Under the pieces are notes generated by a model that was given only the letters and a program-made list of their open reading frames with translations, made no database searches and was not told the DNA's origin. From assembly GCA_016213785.1 (NCBI GenBank), contig JACQZQ010000121.1:1-64000 (forward strand): DNA of 64,000 nucleotides. The letters run 5' to 3'. The translations under genes were made by a program, and so were the position numbers. This DNA is from Acidobacteriota bacterium. GTDB taxonomy: Bacteria > Acidobacteriota > Blastocatellia > Chloracidobacteriales > JADJPF01. Shown piece after piece: positions 26,502 through 36,020 of the stretch (position 1 is the first letter of the stretch; the number at the start of each line of letters is the position of its first letter).

Positions 26502-27845
26502 TTAGGCTAATTGATAGGCTAAATCTAGTAACTCTACTGGATGAAGAAGTAAAGTATTTTCCCCTGCAAGTTGAAGTCCTGCGCCAATATGCATTGCACA
26601 ACCTGGATTTCCTGTTACTAGAATTTCTGCTGTAGTTTTCTTTATATTTTCTATTTTCTCTGTTAATAGCTCTCGTGCCATAGTTGGATGAGTTAAATTA
26701 TAAATCCCTGCACTACCACAACAAGTCTCTGCACCAACTAAAGGAATAAATTCCGCACCGGGAATTTTCTTAAGTAAGTCTATAGGTTGCTGGCGAACCC
26801 CTTGACCATGATATAAATGACAAGGTGCATCATAAGTAATTTTTGTATTAATTGGGCTAGCCTTACGTAAGTCTATAGTAGCTAAAAACTCACTTACGTC
26901 TTTAACCCTAGAACTAAAAGCTTTTGCTCGTTCTCTATAAATAGGATCATCTGCTAGAAGTCTTCCATAATCTTTCATCATAGCCCCACAACCAGCGGCA
27001 TTTACAATTATAGGAAAATCATTTTTACTTGTTACAGGCATAAAAGTATCTATATTAGCTTTTGCAAGCATTACAGCCGTTTTATGAAAACCACTATGTG
27101 CATGTAAAGCACCACAACAAACTTGAGTACTTGGGATTTCAACCAAACAACCATTGTTAGATAACACCCTAGTTGTAGCACGGTTAGTCTCAGTAAAAAG
27201 CCCTTCCATTATACAACCAGTAAATTGAGCTACTTGATATGCAAGCTTAAAATCTTCATCATTATCATAACCTTTTCTAAGCTCGTTAATTAACTCATTT
27301 TTGTCTGTAAATAGCTCTTTTGCTTTTGGCAATTGGCTTTCAGCTTTATCTAGTAAGCTTAGAGCAAACTCAATTGCAGGCAAATACTTAAAAAGCCCTG
27401 ATTTTAGGAGTAAAGAAACAAGTCCGCTACGTTGAAGAGCTTTTAATGTAGCCCAAACTAAATTAAGCAACCATTTGCGAGTAAAAACTTGTTTTAAGAC
27501 CAGCCCAACAAAAAAATTTTTTACTCTTGTCCACCAATCTAGTTTTTCTGGTTTTGTTTCAACCATTTCGGCTCTAGCGCTTTCTAGCAGATGACCAAAG
27601 TTAACCCCTGATGGACAAACAGTTTCACAAGCACGACAGCCTAAACAAAGGTCTAAATGTTTATGATAAGTAGGAGAAATATCAATTTTTTCCTCAGCCA
27701 CCGCACGCATTAAATAAAGCCTCCCACGAGGTGAATCATTTTCATTGCCTAATTGACGATACGTAGGACAAGTAGGAAGACATAAACCACAATGAACACA
27801 GGCAAGTAGTTTATCAGACTCTTTATCTAAAGTAGTTTTTAGCAT
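26502..27845 (-). CDS. glcF: Glycolate oxidase iron-sulfur subunit-like protein (CCG domains)
   Basis: A 447-residue electron-transfer subunit with two N-terminal 4Fe-4S motifs (CVHCGLCLPTCPTY at residues 16-29 and CLGCRACETVCPSGV) and two C-terminal CCG domains (QVCCGALHAH and ETCCGSAGIYNL), the normal GlcF layout. It usually passes electrons from GlcD/GlcE FAD subunits to quinone. No glcD or glcE gene lies next to it; the upstream neighbours are an AlkZ-like protein and a hydrolase. Lactate or another 2-hydroxyacid oxidase partner is possible. Confidence 0.85.
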   Translation of the reverse strand: MLKTTLDKESDKLLACVHCGLCLPTCPTYRQLGNENDSPRGRLYLMRAVAEEKIDISPTYHKHLDLCLGCRACETVCPSGVNFGHLLESARAEMVETKPEKLDWWTRVKNFFVGLVLKQVFTRKWLLNLVWATLKALQRSGLVSLLLKSGLFKYLPAIEFALSLLDKAESQLPKAKELFTDKNELINELRKGYDNDEDFKLAYQVAQFTGCIMEGLFTETNRATTRVLSNNGCLVEIPSTQVCCGALHAHSGFHKTAVMLAKANIDTFMPVTSKNDFPIIVNAAGCGAMMKDYGRLLADDPIYRERAKAFSSRVKDVSEFLATIDLRKASPINTKITYDAPCHLYHGQGVRQQPIDLLKKIPGAEFIPLVGAETCCGSAGIYNLTHPTMARELLTEKIENIKKTTAEILVTGNPGCAMHIGAGLQLAGENTLLLHPVELLDLAYQLA

Positions 27846-27871
27846 ATAGTTTTATTTTTTAATTTCCTTTC

Positions 27872-28672
27872 CTAACGCTTATTATCTAGTGAAGATAAGC
27901 GATAAACACCTACAGCTAAGCGATTAGCATAGCCTTCATTAACCAAAGCATGATTACCAATACCAGCATCTACTCTTGAAAGACCAGTAATACGGGCTAG
28001 ATCACCACGTTTGCTTTCGCCTACAGCATCAAGATAGGTTTTAGCTATTTCTTTTAAGGCTTGTTCTTGTGTTATTGGTTCTAATAAATTTTTTTCAAAC
28101 CGGCTCTCTAAAAGCGACCAAATATAAGTAAATTTTGGTGTATAGATTACATCTGATGGAATGACCTTAAAACAAGCTTGGAGTTCGTCTATTGCCTTTG
28201 AAAAGTCTTTACGATCAGCAATTTTAGCGGCTTGTCTTAAATCACTGCTAGCCATTTCCCATTCTTTATAAAGAACTTCAAGAATTGCTAAAGCATTTTT
28301 AGAAAGTTTTTTGCTCTTATTACTATTTCCAAAAACAGTACAAAAAGCAGGAAGCAACCGTTTAGCTAAAAAAGTAGCCCGACCATTGCCAAGTTTTCCA
28401 TAAAATACCCTACCTCGTCTTAAGATTTCATCCTTAAGTACCCAAGTGTGAGAGGATTCTGGATCTTTTTGTACATTTCTTGGCATTCTTGCATCACGTC
28501 TGGCACATACTGCTATGTAGAGAGAAGGACAAGTTGAGCGCATATCTGTTAAAGCATAAGCCATTCCTACTAATTCAATAAAAAGCTCTGCATCTGTAAC
28601 AGTCTCGACCTGATATTCTGGGTCACGTCTCCACATTTTATCACGATGGTTTTCTATTATTTCGTCTATCAT
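27872..28672 (-). CDS. AlkZ-related (winged-helix DNA glycosylase-like) protein
   Basis: A 266-residue protein that I tentatively place in the AlkZ-related family by its overall pattern: ALTDMRSTCPSLYIAVCARR, HTWVLKDEILRRGRVFYGKL and a C-terminal winged-helix-like segment (GDLARITGLSRVDAGIGNHALVNEG). The QxD-type catalytic motif of true AlkZ glycosylases is not evident, so activity is uncertain. It lies between glcF (26-base gap) and an alpha/beta hydrolase (18-base gap) in one minus-strand run. Confidence 0.45.
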   Translation of the reverse strand: MIDEIIENHRDKMWRRDPEYQVETVTDAELFIELVGMAYALTDMRSTCPSLYIAVCARRDARMPRNVQKDPESSHTWVLKDEILRRGRVFYGKLGNGRATFLAKRLLPAFCTVFGNSNKSKKLSKNALAILEVLYKEWEMASSDLRQAAKIADRKDFSKAIDELQACFKVIPSDVIYTPKFTYIWSLLESRFEKNLLEPITQEQALKEIAKTYLDAVGESKRGDLARITGLSRVDAGIGNHALVNEGYANRLAVGVYRLSSLDNKR

Positions 28673-28690
28673 AAAATATTGCTCTTTAAG

Positions 28691-29494
28691 TTATTTTTGG
28701 CTACTAAGAAAATCGCTTATAGCTTTATTAACAGCTTCTGGTTCTTCAAGAGTAGCACTATGACCTGCACCAGGGATTAATATAAGCTTTGAACCTTCTA
28801 TTTGAGAATGAATTCTTTCTGATTTTGATGGAACTGTTGCAACATCTTGATCTCCAACAATTACTAGTGTAGGGGCTTTTATTTTCTTAATCTCTTCAAA
28901 AACTCCTTCGCGTTCAATCACTCCTTTTATTGCTTTAGTGATACCTATACGGTGATTTGAAGCTATTCTTGACTTAAATTCTCTTTTAAGCTCTTTTCGT
29001 AAAGGATCAGTTAAAAATTTTTTTCCAAACATAATAGGCATAACTTGGCTACTAACAACACCTAGTCCAAAACAACGAGCAACTAAGTTAAGCAATTTGT
29101 AACGGCCTAGTTTCTCTTTTACTTCTGCATCGGCTGAGGTTGCAAGTAAGATAAGTGATTTAAGCAGTTCTGGATGGCGAAAAGCTACTCTCATACCAAC
29201 AAAGCCACCCATTGAAAGACCTGCAAAATGGCAAGGAGCACAGTTTAGAGCTTTTATTAAAGCTGCTGCATCTTCGGCTAAAGTGTCCATATCATAACCT
29301 GATTCTGTTGCTTCACTCCTACCTTGTCCACGAAAATCAAATGTTATACAACGATAATGACTCTTAAGTGCTGCAACTTGGTTTTCATAAAGTTGCCCAC
29401 TCCATAGTAGGCCATGAGAAAAGACTATAGTTTCTGCCCCTGTTCCCTGTTCTTCATAATAAATATTTGCTCCATTAACTTTAATATGTGGCAT
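28691..29494 (-). CDS. Alpha/beta-fold hydrolase
   Basis: A 267-residue soluble hydrolase resembling 3-oxoadipate enol-lactonase/PcaD-type enzymes. The oxyanion-hole segment FSHGLLWSG, the nucleophile elbow GLSMGG with Ser94, the acid in VIVGDQDVAT and the catalytic His in GAGHSATLEEP are all in order. The substrate is not predictable. It is the first gene of a probable three-gene minus-strand run with the AlkZ-like protein and glcF, and it is divergent from the MoeB-like gene. Confidence 0.85.
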   Translation of the reverse strand: MPHIKVNGANIYYEEQGTGAETIVFSHGLLWSGQLYENQVAALKSHYRCITFDFRGQGRSEATESGYDMDTLAEDAAALIKALNCAPCHFAGLSMGGFVGMRVAFRHPELLKSLILLATSADAEVKEKLGRYKLLNLVARCFGLGVVSSQVMPIMFGKKFLTDPLRKELKREFKSRIASNHRIGITKAIKGVIEREGVFEEIKKIKAPTLVIVGDQDVATVPSKSERIHSQIEGSKLILIPGAGHSATLEEPEAVNKAISDFLSSQK

Positions 29495-29592
29495 AAATTG
29501 TCCTTTATATTCTTATTTGCAACTATTTTACCTTGACGCTTAGGTTTAGCTAACATTATCCTGAAAAAAATTTCCTTTTAAGAAAACTATTT

Positions 29593-30624
29593 ATGATTGT
29601 ATCAGAACGCTATTCTAGGCAAATCCTTTTTGATGGAATTGGTCAAAAAGGGCAAGAAAAATTACTTAATAGCAAAGTTGCAGTGATTGGTTGTGGTGCT
29701 CTTGGGGCAATGCAGCTAGAAATGTTAGCACGTGCAGGGGTAAAAAAAATACGTGCAATTGATAGAGATTTTGTAGAATTTTCTAATCTACACCGTCAAG
29801 TAATGTTTGATGAAAAAATGGCTGAAAACCAACTCCCAAAAGCAATTGCAGCATGTGAGAGAATAAATCAAATTAACTCAGATATTGAAGTTGAACCTAT
29901 TGTTACTGATGTTAATTATACTAATATTGAAAAGCTTATTGCTGATGTAGATCTGGTTTTAGATGGTACAGATAATTTTGAGACAAGGTTTTTAATTAAT
30001 GATGCTTGTATAAAGTTAAATAAATCTTGGATTTATGGTGCTGCGGTTAGTTCTTATGGTTTAACAATGGTTATTTTACCTACAAAAACTCCTTGTCTTC
30101 GTTGTGTTTTTGAAAATATACCTCCGCCAGGAAGCGCTCCAACTTGTGATACAGCAGGAGTAATTTTACCAATAATTGCAATGATTGCGTCTTGGCAAGT
30201 AGTCGAGGCCCTAAAGATTTTGACAGGAAATCTAGACAATCTACATAAAGGGCTAATTCAAGTAGACCTTTGGCAATCAACTTATACAAAAGTAAATCTT
30301 CAAGGGCTATTAGAACGTTCTGATTGTCGTGCTTGTAAAGAGCATAAGTTTGATTTTCTAGCAGCAGAAAAGCGTCAAATTATGACTACACTTTGTGGTC
30401 GTAATTCTGTGCAAATAGTTCCATCTCAAAGTACAAAGCTTAATTTAGTAGAAATGGCAGAAAAATTAAAACCTAGCGCAGAAATTACTGTTAATAAGTT
30501 TTTGCTTAGAATGAAAATTCCTAACTATGAAATTACCGTATTTTCTGATGCACGTAGTATTATTCATGGGACAAAAGATGAATCTCTTGCTCGTAGTCTT
30601 TACGCTAAATATATAGGAGTATAA
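29593..30624 (+). CDS. ThiF/MoeB/HesA-family adenylyltransferase
   Basis: An E1-like enzyme of 343 residues that adenylates the C-terminus of a ubiquitin-like sulfur carrier (ThiS or MoaD type). [16 protein letters not shown], the nucleotide loop [11 protein letters not shown], the acidic [14 protein letters not shown] and [16 protein letters not shown] are diagnostic. Two zinc-binding CxxC pairs (CLRC and CRAC) flank PTCDTAGV. The C-terminal ~80 residues follow the MoeB/ThiF extension (LCGRNSVQI). It heads an operon with an unknown protein (3-base gap) and a cysteine desulfurase, so it probably supplies activated sulfur for a cofactor. Confidence 0.88.
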   Translation: MIVSERYSRQILFDGIGQKGQEKLLNSKVAVIGCGALGAMQLEMLARAGVKKIRAIDRDFVEFSNLHRQVMFDEKMAENQLPKAIAACERINQINSDIEVEPIVTDVNYTNIEKLIADVDLVLDGTDNFETRFLINDACIKLNKSWIYGAAVSSYGLTMVILPTKTPCLRCVFENIPPPGSAPTCDTAGVILPIIAMIASWQVVEALKILTGNLDNLHKGLIQVDLWQSTYTKVNLQGLLERSDCRACKEHKFDFLAAEKRQIMTTLCGRNSVQIVPSQSTKLNLVEMAEKLKPSAEITVNKFLLRMKIPNYEITVFSDARSIIHGTKDESLARSLYAKYIGV

Positions 30625-30627
30625 AAA

Positions 30628-31209
30628 ATGGAAGCAGCAAAAGAACGTACAGACCTTGGCTTTTTTGTTGTTGGGGCTGAAATAGTTGAAAATGAATGGC
30701 ATAAGGGAGAAATTTTAGTTGAAAAAAAAGGACTTACTCGCCCTAAATACTCTTTTTGGCACGATAATAAAGAGTTTGCAACACTTTGTTGGTATCGCTC
30801 ACGCTTAGGAGGTTATGATGCTAAAGACTTTCACCTTGATTTAGAAATAACCTCAATGGGTAGAGTAATTACAGCTAAAGATAAAATGAGCAATCTCTCT
30901 TCTATTAAAAGCAAATCTCTTAGCCAAAGCAATACTAAATTATCTATACAACTTTCTAATGGTGATAATTTTACAATTAAACAAAATACCTTAAAAGCAG
31001 GTAAATATAAGTATTCCTTAGCGGTTACTAAAACACATTACATCCATCATTTAGCAAAGTTTCAATTTAATTTACAAAAAACTAATTCTCATACCATTGC
31101 TTGTATTGATGTAGAACCTATTATGCGTTGGGAAGCAGAACATTTTCACCATTTAATGGCGCTAGTTATGGGAAGAATTGCTTTCTTACAAGAACATAGC
31201 AAGGCTTAG
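30628..31209 (+). CDS. Unknown protein in a sulfur-transfer operon
   Basis: A 193-residue soluble protein I do not recognise. It is rich in aromatic and basic residues; the C-terminal part has ACIDVEPIMRWEAEHFHHLM with several His and Glu that could bind a metal. There is no signal peptide or membrane helix. It starts three bases after the MoeB-like gene and ends 44 bases before a cysteine desulfurase, which is a strong hint that it works with them. Confidence 0.6.
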   Translation: MEAAKERTDLGFFVVGAEIVENEWHKGEILVEKKGLTRPKYSFWHDNKEFATLCWYRSRLGGYDAKDFHLDLEITSMGRVITAKDKMSNLSSIKSKSLSQSNTKLSIQLSNGDNFTIKQNTLKAGKYKYSLAVTKTHYIHHLAKFQFNLQKTNSHTIACIDVEPIMRWEAEHFHHLMALVMGRIAFLQEHSKA

Positions 31210-31253
31210 AAAACAAATAAAGTTAAAGAGTTAAGGGGCAGGCAATTAGCTTA

Positions 31254-32393
31254 ATGACAATTTATCTTGATAATGCGGCTACCAGTCATCCTAAACCACC
31301 TAAAGTTTATGAAACTTTAGCTAGTTGTCTGCAAGTTGCTGGGGCAAATCCTGGGCGTGCTGGTCATAAAATGGCACGCTTAGCCCAACAAATTATAGAA
31401 AATACTAGGTTTAAGCTAACAAAATTAATTAGTGCTAGTAGCTTAGAGCAAATTATTTTTACTTTTAATGCTACAGATGCCTTAAATATGGCAATTAAAG
31501 GCATTTTAGAACCAGGCGATCATGTTATAACCTCATATTTAGAACATAATTCTGTACTTAGACCTTTGCAAAATCTTGCTCAAAAGCAAATTACTTTAAC
31601 TTTAATTAAGCCTTCTGCTGAAGGCTTAATTAGCCCTAAAGATATAGAAAAAGCCATTAGACCTGAAACAAAATTAATCGCTATTACAGGAGCATCTAAT
31701 GTCTTAGGAACACTGCAACCTATTGAAGAAATAGGAGATATTGCACATCAAAACAATAAACTTTTTCTAGTTGATGCTTCTCAAGTCCTAGGTGTAATAC
31801 CAATAGATGTAGAGCAAATGCATATAGATTTACTAGCGGGCAGCGGTCATAAGGCTTTAATGGGGCCACCTGGAACAGGATTTCTTTATACAAGCCTTAA
31901 AAACCCAATAAAAAATTGGAGAGAAGGCGGAACAGGAGGAGATTCTCTTTCCCCATTACAACCAACTAACTTACCTCATCAACTTGAAGCAGGAACACAT
32001 AATTTTTTAGGTATAGCTGGTCTAGAAACAGCCCTAGATTTTATTGAAGAAAAAACCATTAAAAAAATCAAAGAACAAGAGCTTTTTTTACTAGAAAACT
32101 TGATAGCAAAATTAAAAGAAATTCCAGAAGTTACTCTTTATGGGACATTTGATTTAACAAAAAGAGTTGGAGTCCAAAGCCTTTCTCTTAAAGGATATAG
32201 CTCTGATGAAGTGGCTACAATTTTAGATGAGCATTTTGATATTGCAGTTCGTGGTGGACTACATTGTGCACCGCTACTGCATCAAGCTCTAGGAACTGTA
32301 CCTAATGGCCTAGTTCGTGTTAGCTTGGGAGCTTTTAATACTTTAGAGGATATAGAAGCTTTTATTTTTGCGATTAAAGAAATTATTAGTTAA
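31254..32393 (+). CDS. Cysteine desulfurase-family protein (class V aminotransferase)
   Basis: A PLP enzyme of 379 residues. The PLP lysine is Lys200 in SGHKALMGPPGTGFLY, and Cys338 in RGGLHCAPLLHQALGT sits at the position of the active-site persulfide Cys in group II (SufS/CsdA-like) desulfurases. The exact wording of these motifs matches the cysteine desulfurase family protein subgroup often found near sulfur and selenium genes. With the MoeB-like gene upstream, it likely delivers sulfur to a carrier. A role in selenium handling is a further, unproven possibility given the selenoprotein at 52280. Confidence 0.85.
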   Translation: MTIYLDNAATSHPKPPKVYETLASCLQVAGANPGRAGHKMARLAQQIIENTRFKLTKLISASSLEQIIFTFNATDALNMAIKGILEPGDHVITSYLEHNSVLRPLQNLAQKQITLTLIKPSAEGLISPKDIEKAIRPETKLIAITGASNVLGTLQPIEEIGDIAHQNNKLFLVDASQVLGVIPIDVEQMHIDLLAGSGHKALMGPPGTGFLYTSLKNPIKNWREGGTGGDSLSPLQPTNLPHQLEAGTHNFLGIAGLETALDFIEEKTIKKIKEQELFLLENLIAKLKEIPEVTLYGTFDLTKRVGVQSLSLKGYSSDEVATILDEHFDIAVRGGLHCAPLLHQALGTVPNGLVRVSLGAFNTLEDIEAFIFAIKEIIS

Positions 32394-32431
32394 GCTCTAA
32401 AATAAATCTAAAAACTTTTTTTATTTCCACT

Positions 32432-34177
32432 ATGCTTAAATCCCTAATTGACGAATCTGAAATATCAAAAAAAGTTTATCTCGTAGCATTTTTAGTAATT
32501 TCACTAGCGTCTTTCCTTAGCTTTAGTAATGTAATTTCTGGAGATTTTGTTGCTGATGATATTTTTTATGTTGTAGAAAATGAAAGTATTAAGTCCTTAT
32601 TTAATCCTGATATATTTTTTTCTAAAGAACACCTTACAAGAAACTTTGTTAATTTTAATAATTACCGCCCTATATATTTTTTTGCCTTATCAATAGAATA
32701 TGCTTTATTTGGTTTAGACCCTAGAGGCTATCACTTAGTTAATATTTTCCTTCATATAGTAAACAGCTTTTTACTCTATAGTTTAACTATTAAATACACA
32801 AACAAGAAAATACTAGCTCTATTAACAGCATTAATTTTTGTAGTCCATCCAATTCATACAGAAGCAGTTAGTAATATAACGGGTCTTTCAGAGGTTCTAA
32901 CAGCTTTTTTCCTACTTTTAGCTACTTGGAGTTACTCTAAAAGCAAATCTTTAGATTTCTATTACTTATCTTCACTAGCTTGCTATCTACTAGCAATAAT
33001 GTCTAAAGAAAGTGGAGTAGTGTTATTAGGAGTAATTATTTTACTAGATATATGTAGTAACTCATTAAATATCAATGAGTTAAAAAGAAAATCAGTTTAT
33101 TATCTTGGATATTTATTTACTTTTCTAGCCTATCTAGCATTTAAGCTTAGTATTAGAGGAGCAATTCTTAATAGTAAAACTTCAGTATTTGCTGAAGGTC
33201 AAGTAAGAGAACGGCTATATACAATGAGTTTAGCCTTTATAGAGTATTTTCGCTTACTTGTTTGGCCGAGTAAGTTAATTGCTTTTTATGATATTTTTAT
33301 TATTCCAATAGTCAAAGAACCTACAATATTTGTAGTTGGCGCACTTTGTTTAATTTTTGGGCTTTTAATAACAGGAATTGTGCTACTTAAATATGAAAGG
33401 GGACTAGCTTTTTCAATACTCTTCTTTTTTGGGACAATAAGTGTAGTTTCAAACATATTTTTTGATGTTGGCGTAATAATGGCAGAACGTTTTTTATATT
33501 TTCCTTCAATAAGTATTTGTTTAATAACTGCTTTAGGGTTCTATTTCCTTATAAATAAAGAAAATAACTTAAAATTTATAGCTATAGGACTATTTATCTT
33601 AGTTTTCTTTTCTCTAATAATACGTACCTATATAAGAAACTTAGATTGGTTAACTCAAGAGTCTGTTAGAGTAGCTTTTCTTAGAGATGCTCCTGAAAGC
33701 CCTAGGGTAGCAGTAATGCAATATGATAAGGTGATAGAGTTATTTAATCTTGGTCAAGTACAAGCAGCAATTGACTTAGCTAAAGAAGTTGTTAAGAAAA
33801 ACCCTAATTATGCTTTGGTTCATTATAAACTTGGGACAATGTTAGAGAGTCAAGGAAACCAACAAGAAGCGCTAAGCTCATTTGCTAGAGCAAAAGAACT
33901 TAGACCAAATAATTTAGAAATGCGTAATGCTTATGCAATGAGTTTATTAAATAATGGAGCATTTCTAGAAGCAAAAGCAGAGCTAGAAAGCATTATTCAA
34001 GAAGATCCTAAAATCGCAGAGCCTCATAATTACCTAGGAGTTATTTATATTAATCTAGAGCTTTATTCTCAAGCAGAAAAAGAATTTGAAAAGGCTTTAG
34101 CAATTAACCCAAATTATAAAGCGGCAGAATTTAATTTATTTAAGTTAAAAGAAATTATGCAAAAAAAATCAAAATAG
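32432..34177 (+). CDS. TMTC-like multi-spanning membrane protein with C-terminal TPRs
   Basis: A 581-residue protein. The N-terminal ~400 residues carry about ten hydrophobic segments and the luminal motif NVISGDFVADDIFYVV followed by NYRPIYFFALSIEY and HLVNIFLHIVNSFLLY, typical of TMTC/DUF1736 and GT39-like O-glycosyltransferases. Three to four TPR units follow (about 430-575: NPNYALVHYKLGTMLESQGN, DPKIAEPHNYLGVIYINLE). It may transfer a sugar to exported proteins. It follows the desulfurase gene after 38 bases but shares no obvious function with it. Confidence 0.75.
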   Translation: MLKSLIDESEISKKVYLVAFLVISLASFLSFSNVISGDFVADDIFYVVENESIKSLFNPDIFFSKEHLTRNFVNFNNYRPIYFFALSIEYALFGLDPRGYHLVNIFLHIVNSFLLYSLTIKYTNKKILALLTALIFVVHPIHTEAVSNITGLSEVLTAFFLLLATWSYSKSKSLDFYYLSSLACYLLAIMSKESGVVLLGVIILLDICSNSLNINELKRKSVYYLGYLFTFLAYLAFKLSIRGAILNSKTSVFAEGQVRERLYTMSLAFIEYFRLLVWPSKLIAFYDIFIIPIVKEPTIFVVGALCLIFGLLITGIVLLKYERGLAFSILFFFGTISVVSNIFFDVGVIMAERFLYFPSISICLITALGFYFLINKENNLKFIAIGLFILVFFSLIIRTYIRNLDWLTQESVRVAFLRDAPESPRVAVMQYDKVIELFNLGQVQAAIDLAKEVVKKNPNYALVHYKLGTMLESQGNQQEALSSFARAKELRPNNLEMRNAYAMSLLNNGAFLEAKAELESIIQEDPKIAEPHNYLGVIYINLELYSQAEKEFEKALAINPNYKAAEFNLFKLKEIMQKKSK

Positions 34178-34521
34178 TTTGTTCGAGAACTATTTCCGCA
34201 CCTAACCAAAAGGGTTGAGTCAAAATTCCGCAATTAAGAATATTAATTAAAAATAATTATTTACAAACGTAGGATAACTTATTGAAAATAAAAAACTAAT
34301 AATATTTTTCTATAAGTTAGATTTGTGGACTAATAAATGCAATAGAGTTAATCGAGTTTTTGCAAGAATCCTGGGGGTACGGAGAATCCTACCCGTATCC
34401 CTAATGTTTTAATTATAAGTAATCTATAAAAAACTAAAAAAATTAGGGGTAAATTAAGTTTTAGATTTCTCTAAAATTCTAATAATTTTTTAGACTAAGA
34501 ACAATCACGAAGGATAAAGTT
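34178..34521. other. Intergenic region before the lone receiver gene
   Basis: This 344-base AT-rich gap contains no ORF. Its one notable element is a GC-rich hairpin at 34374-34401, listed separately. The remainder near the 3' end presumably holds the promoter of the receiver gene; no confident -35/-10 pair was found. Confidence 0.5.
34374..34401 (+). other. Isolated GC-rich hairpin in an AT-rich leader
   Basis: GGGGTACGG (34374-34382) pairs with CCGTATCCC (34393-34401), nine pairs including one G:U, around a ten-base loop AGAATCCTAC. The loop repeats the GAATCCT found just before the stem. It lies about 120 bases upstream of the receiver gene and 197 bases after the TMTC-like gene, followed by only a mild T-rich stretch. 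It could be a late terminator, a leader element or part of a small RNA. Confidence 0.4.
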
Positions 34522-34983
34522 ATGAACTTAAATCTAGAAGAAGTAAAAACCCCCGCAAAAACCTCTCAAACAAACCCAACAGCTAAACAACATGTTCTTT
34601 TAGTTGAAGATAGTAAAGTTAGTCAAAAAGTTACTGCCTTTCAATTAAAATGTCTTGGTTACACTGTAGATATAGTAGAAAATGGCTATCAAGCCCTACA
34701 AGCTCTAAACAAAAATTCTTATGGATTAATTTTGATGGATTGTTTAATGCCTGAAATGGACGGCTATCAAGCTACTAAAGAAATCCGTCAAAATGAAAGA
34801 GCTACAGGAAACCATATTCCAATTATTGGACTTACTGGTCATGAATTAGTAGATGATCGTAATAAGTGTTTATCCGTAGGTATGGACGGTTACTTATCAA
34901 AACCTGCTGAAGTTAGCACACTAGTAGATACTCTTAATTATTGGTATCCATCAGAAAAAACAAGAAAATTAGTAGAGTTTTAA
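34522..34983 (+). CDS. Single-domain response regulator (receiver only)
   Basis: A 153-residue protein consisting of one CheY-like receiver after a ~22-residue polar N-terminal tail. Acidic pocket VEDS, phosphoacceptor Asp73 in LILMDCLMPEMDGYQATKEIR, IIGLTGHE with the conserved Thr, and Lys in YLSKPAE are all present. The sequence is closest in style to receivers of hybrid kinases. No output domain or kinase is adjacent, so it probably works in a phosphorelay encoded elsewhere. Confidence 0.9.
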   Translation: MNLNLEEVKTPAKTSQTNPTAKQHVLLVEDSKVSQKVTAFQLKCLGYTVDIVENGYQALQALNKNSYGLILMDCLMPEMDGYQATKEIRQNERATGNHIPIIGLTGHELVDDRNKCLSVGMDGYLSKPAEVSTLVDTLNYWYPSEKTRKLVEF

Positions 34984-34984
34984 G

Positions 34985-35815
34985 TTAAATTTCTGCACCC
35001 TTAAAAACTTGAGACTTAATTATTGAAAAGAATAGATTTTCAGGAACCAATTTCCTTAAAGCAAGAATTAATTTAGCATCACTACCAGCTTTATATCTTA
35101 ATTGTGAGGAATTTGAAGTTGCTGCTTGAAAAATAACTTTAGCAACTTCAATAGGTTCAGAAGATCTTTCTACTGCCTTTTTTATATTATCTCTAGCTAT
35201 TTTTAAGATAGATTGATATTCCCTAGGTGCATTTTCATCAGTATGATCTGCTGAGCGGCCACCAAAATCTGTTCTAATAGCACCTGGCTCAACAAGTTTA
35301 ACTTTTATCCCTAAGGGTGCAACTTCATAGTTAAGACTTTCAGTAAATCCTTCAACAGCCCATTTTGTTGAATGATAAAGGCTATAGTAAGGAAATGTTA
35401 CTCTACCACCTACAGATGTTATATTAATTAATATTCCTTTTTCTTTCTTAGTTCTCCAAACAGAAATAGCTTCTTTACAAAGCGCCATAAGGCCAAAAAC
35501 ATTAGTATCAAATTGACGTTTAATTTGTTCAGTTGTTGCACCTTCAAAGGGGCCTGTTAAACCATATCCAGCATTATTAACTACAACATCTATCTTACCA
35601 AATTTCCTAGTAATTTCTGCCCAAGCAGATTTTATAGATTCTTCTTTTGTAACGTCTAAGGCTACGGCTAAAAGTCGGCTATTTGAGCCTAGATCGCTTT
35701 TTTCTGGTGTGCGCATTGTAGCAGCAACATTCCATCCTTTTTCTAAAAAATAAAGGGCTGTGACTTTGCCTATTCCGGTTGAACTTCCTGTTATTAAAAC
35801 GGTTTTGGTTGACAT
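34985..35815 (-). CDS. Short-chain dehydrogenase/reductase
   Basis: A 276-residue classical SDR. The nucleotide motif TGSSTGIGK lies at residues 9-17, NNAG appears in VVNNAGYGL, and the catalytic Ser/Tyr/Lys lie in ITSVGG and YHSTKWAVEGF. ATG 35815 is preferred over a TTG at 35833 because AGAGG lies just upstream of it. It is divergent from a TetR regulator with two operator-like palindromes between them, so it is likely the regulated target. The substrate is unknown. Confidence 0.9.
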   Translation of the reverse strand: MSTKTVLITGSSTGIGKVTALYFLEKGWNVAATMRTPEKSDLGSNSRLLAVALDVTKEESIKSAWAEITRKFGKIDVVVNNAGYGLTGPFEGATTEQIKRQFDTNVFGLMALCKEAISVWRTKKEKGILINITSVGGRVTFPYYSLYHSTKWAVEGFTESLNYEVAPLGIKVKLVEPGAIRTDFGGRSADHTDENAPREYQSILKIARDNIKKAVERSSEPIEVAKVIFQAATSNSSQLRYKAGSDAKLILALRKLVPENLFFSIIKSQVFKGAEI

Positions 35816-35972
35816 AAATTTCCTCTTTTCCAAATTAAAATTAGTTTCTAATAATTTATAAAAACCTTTTCTATAAATTAATTGGTTGATTAAAAACTAT
35901 TTTTGCTGCTATAAATAGATATCAGTTTTATAATTCTTACCAATATCTAAGTAAAAATAAATTACTTATAAC

Positions 35973-36009
35973 TGACTCACAGTCATTAGTTATAACTGAC
36001 TTGTAGTCA
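35973..36009 (+). promoter_or_regulatory. Two tandem TetR-type operator palindromes
   Basis: TGACT-CAC-AGTCA (35973-35985) and TGACT-TGT-AGTCA (35997-36009) are identical half-sites with three-base centres, 24 bases apart centre to centre, each inside a longer direct repeat starting TATAACTGACT. The second ends 11 bases before the TetR ATG and would block its translation start or promoter. They fit autoregulation and control of the divergent SDR gene. Confidence 0.75.
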
Positions 36010-36020
36010 TTTGTCAACAA

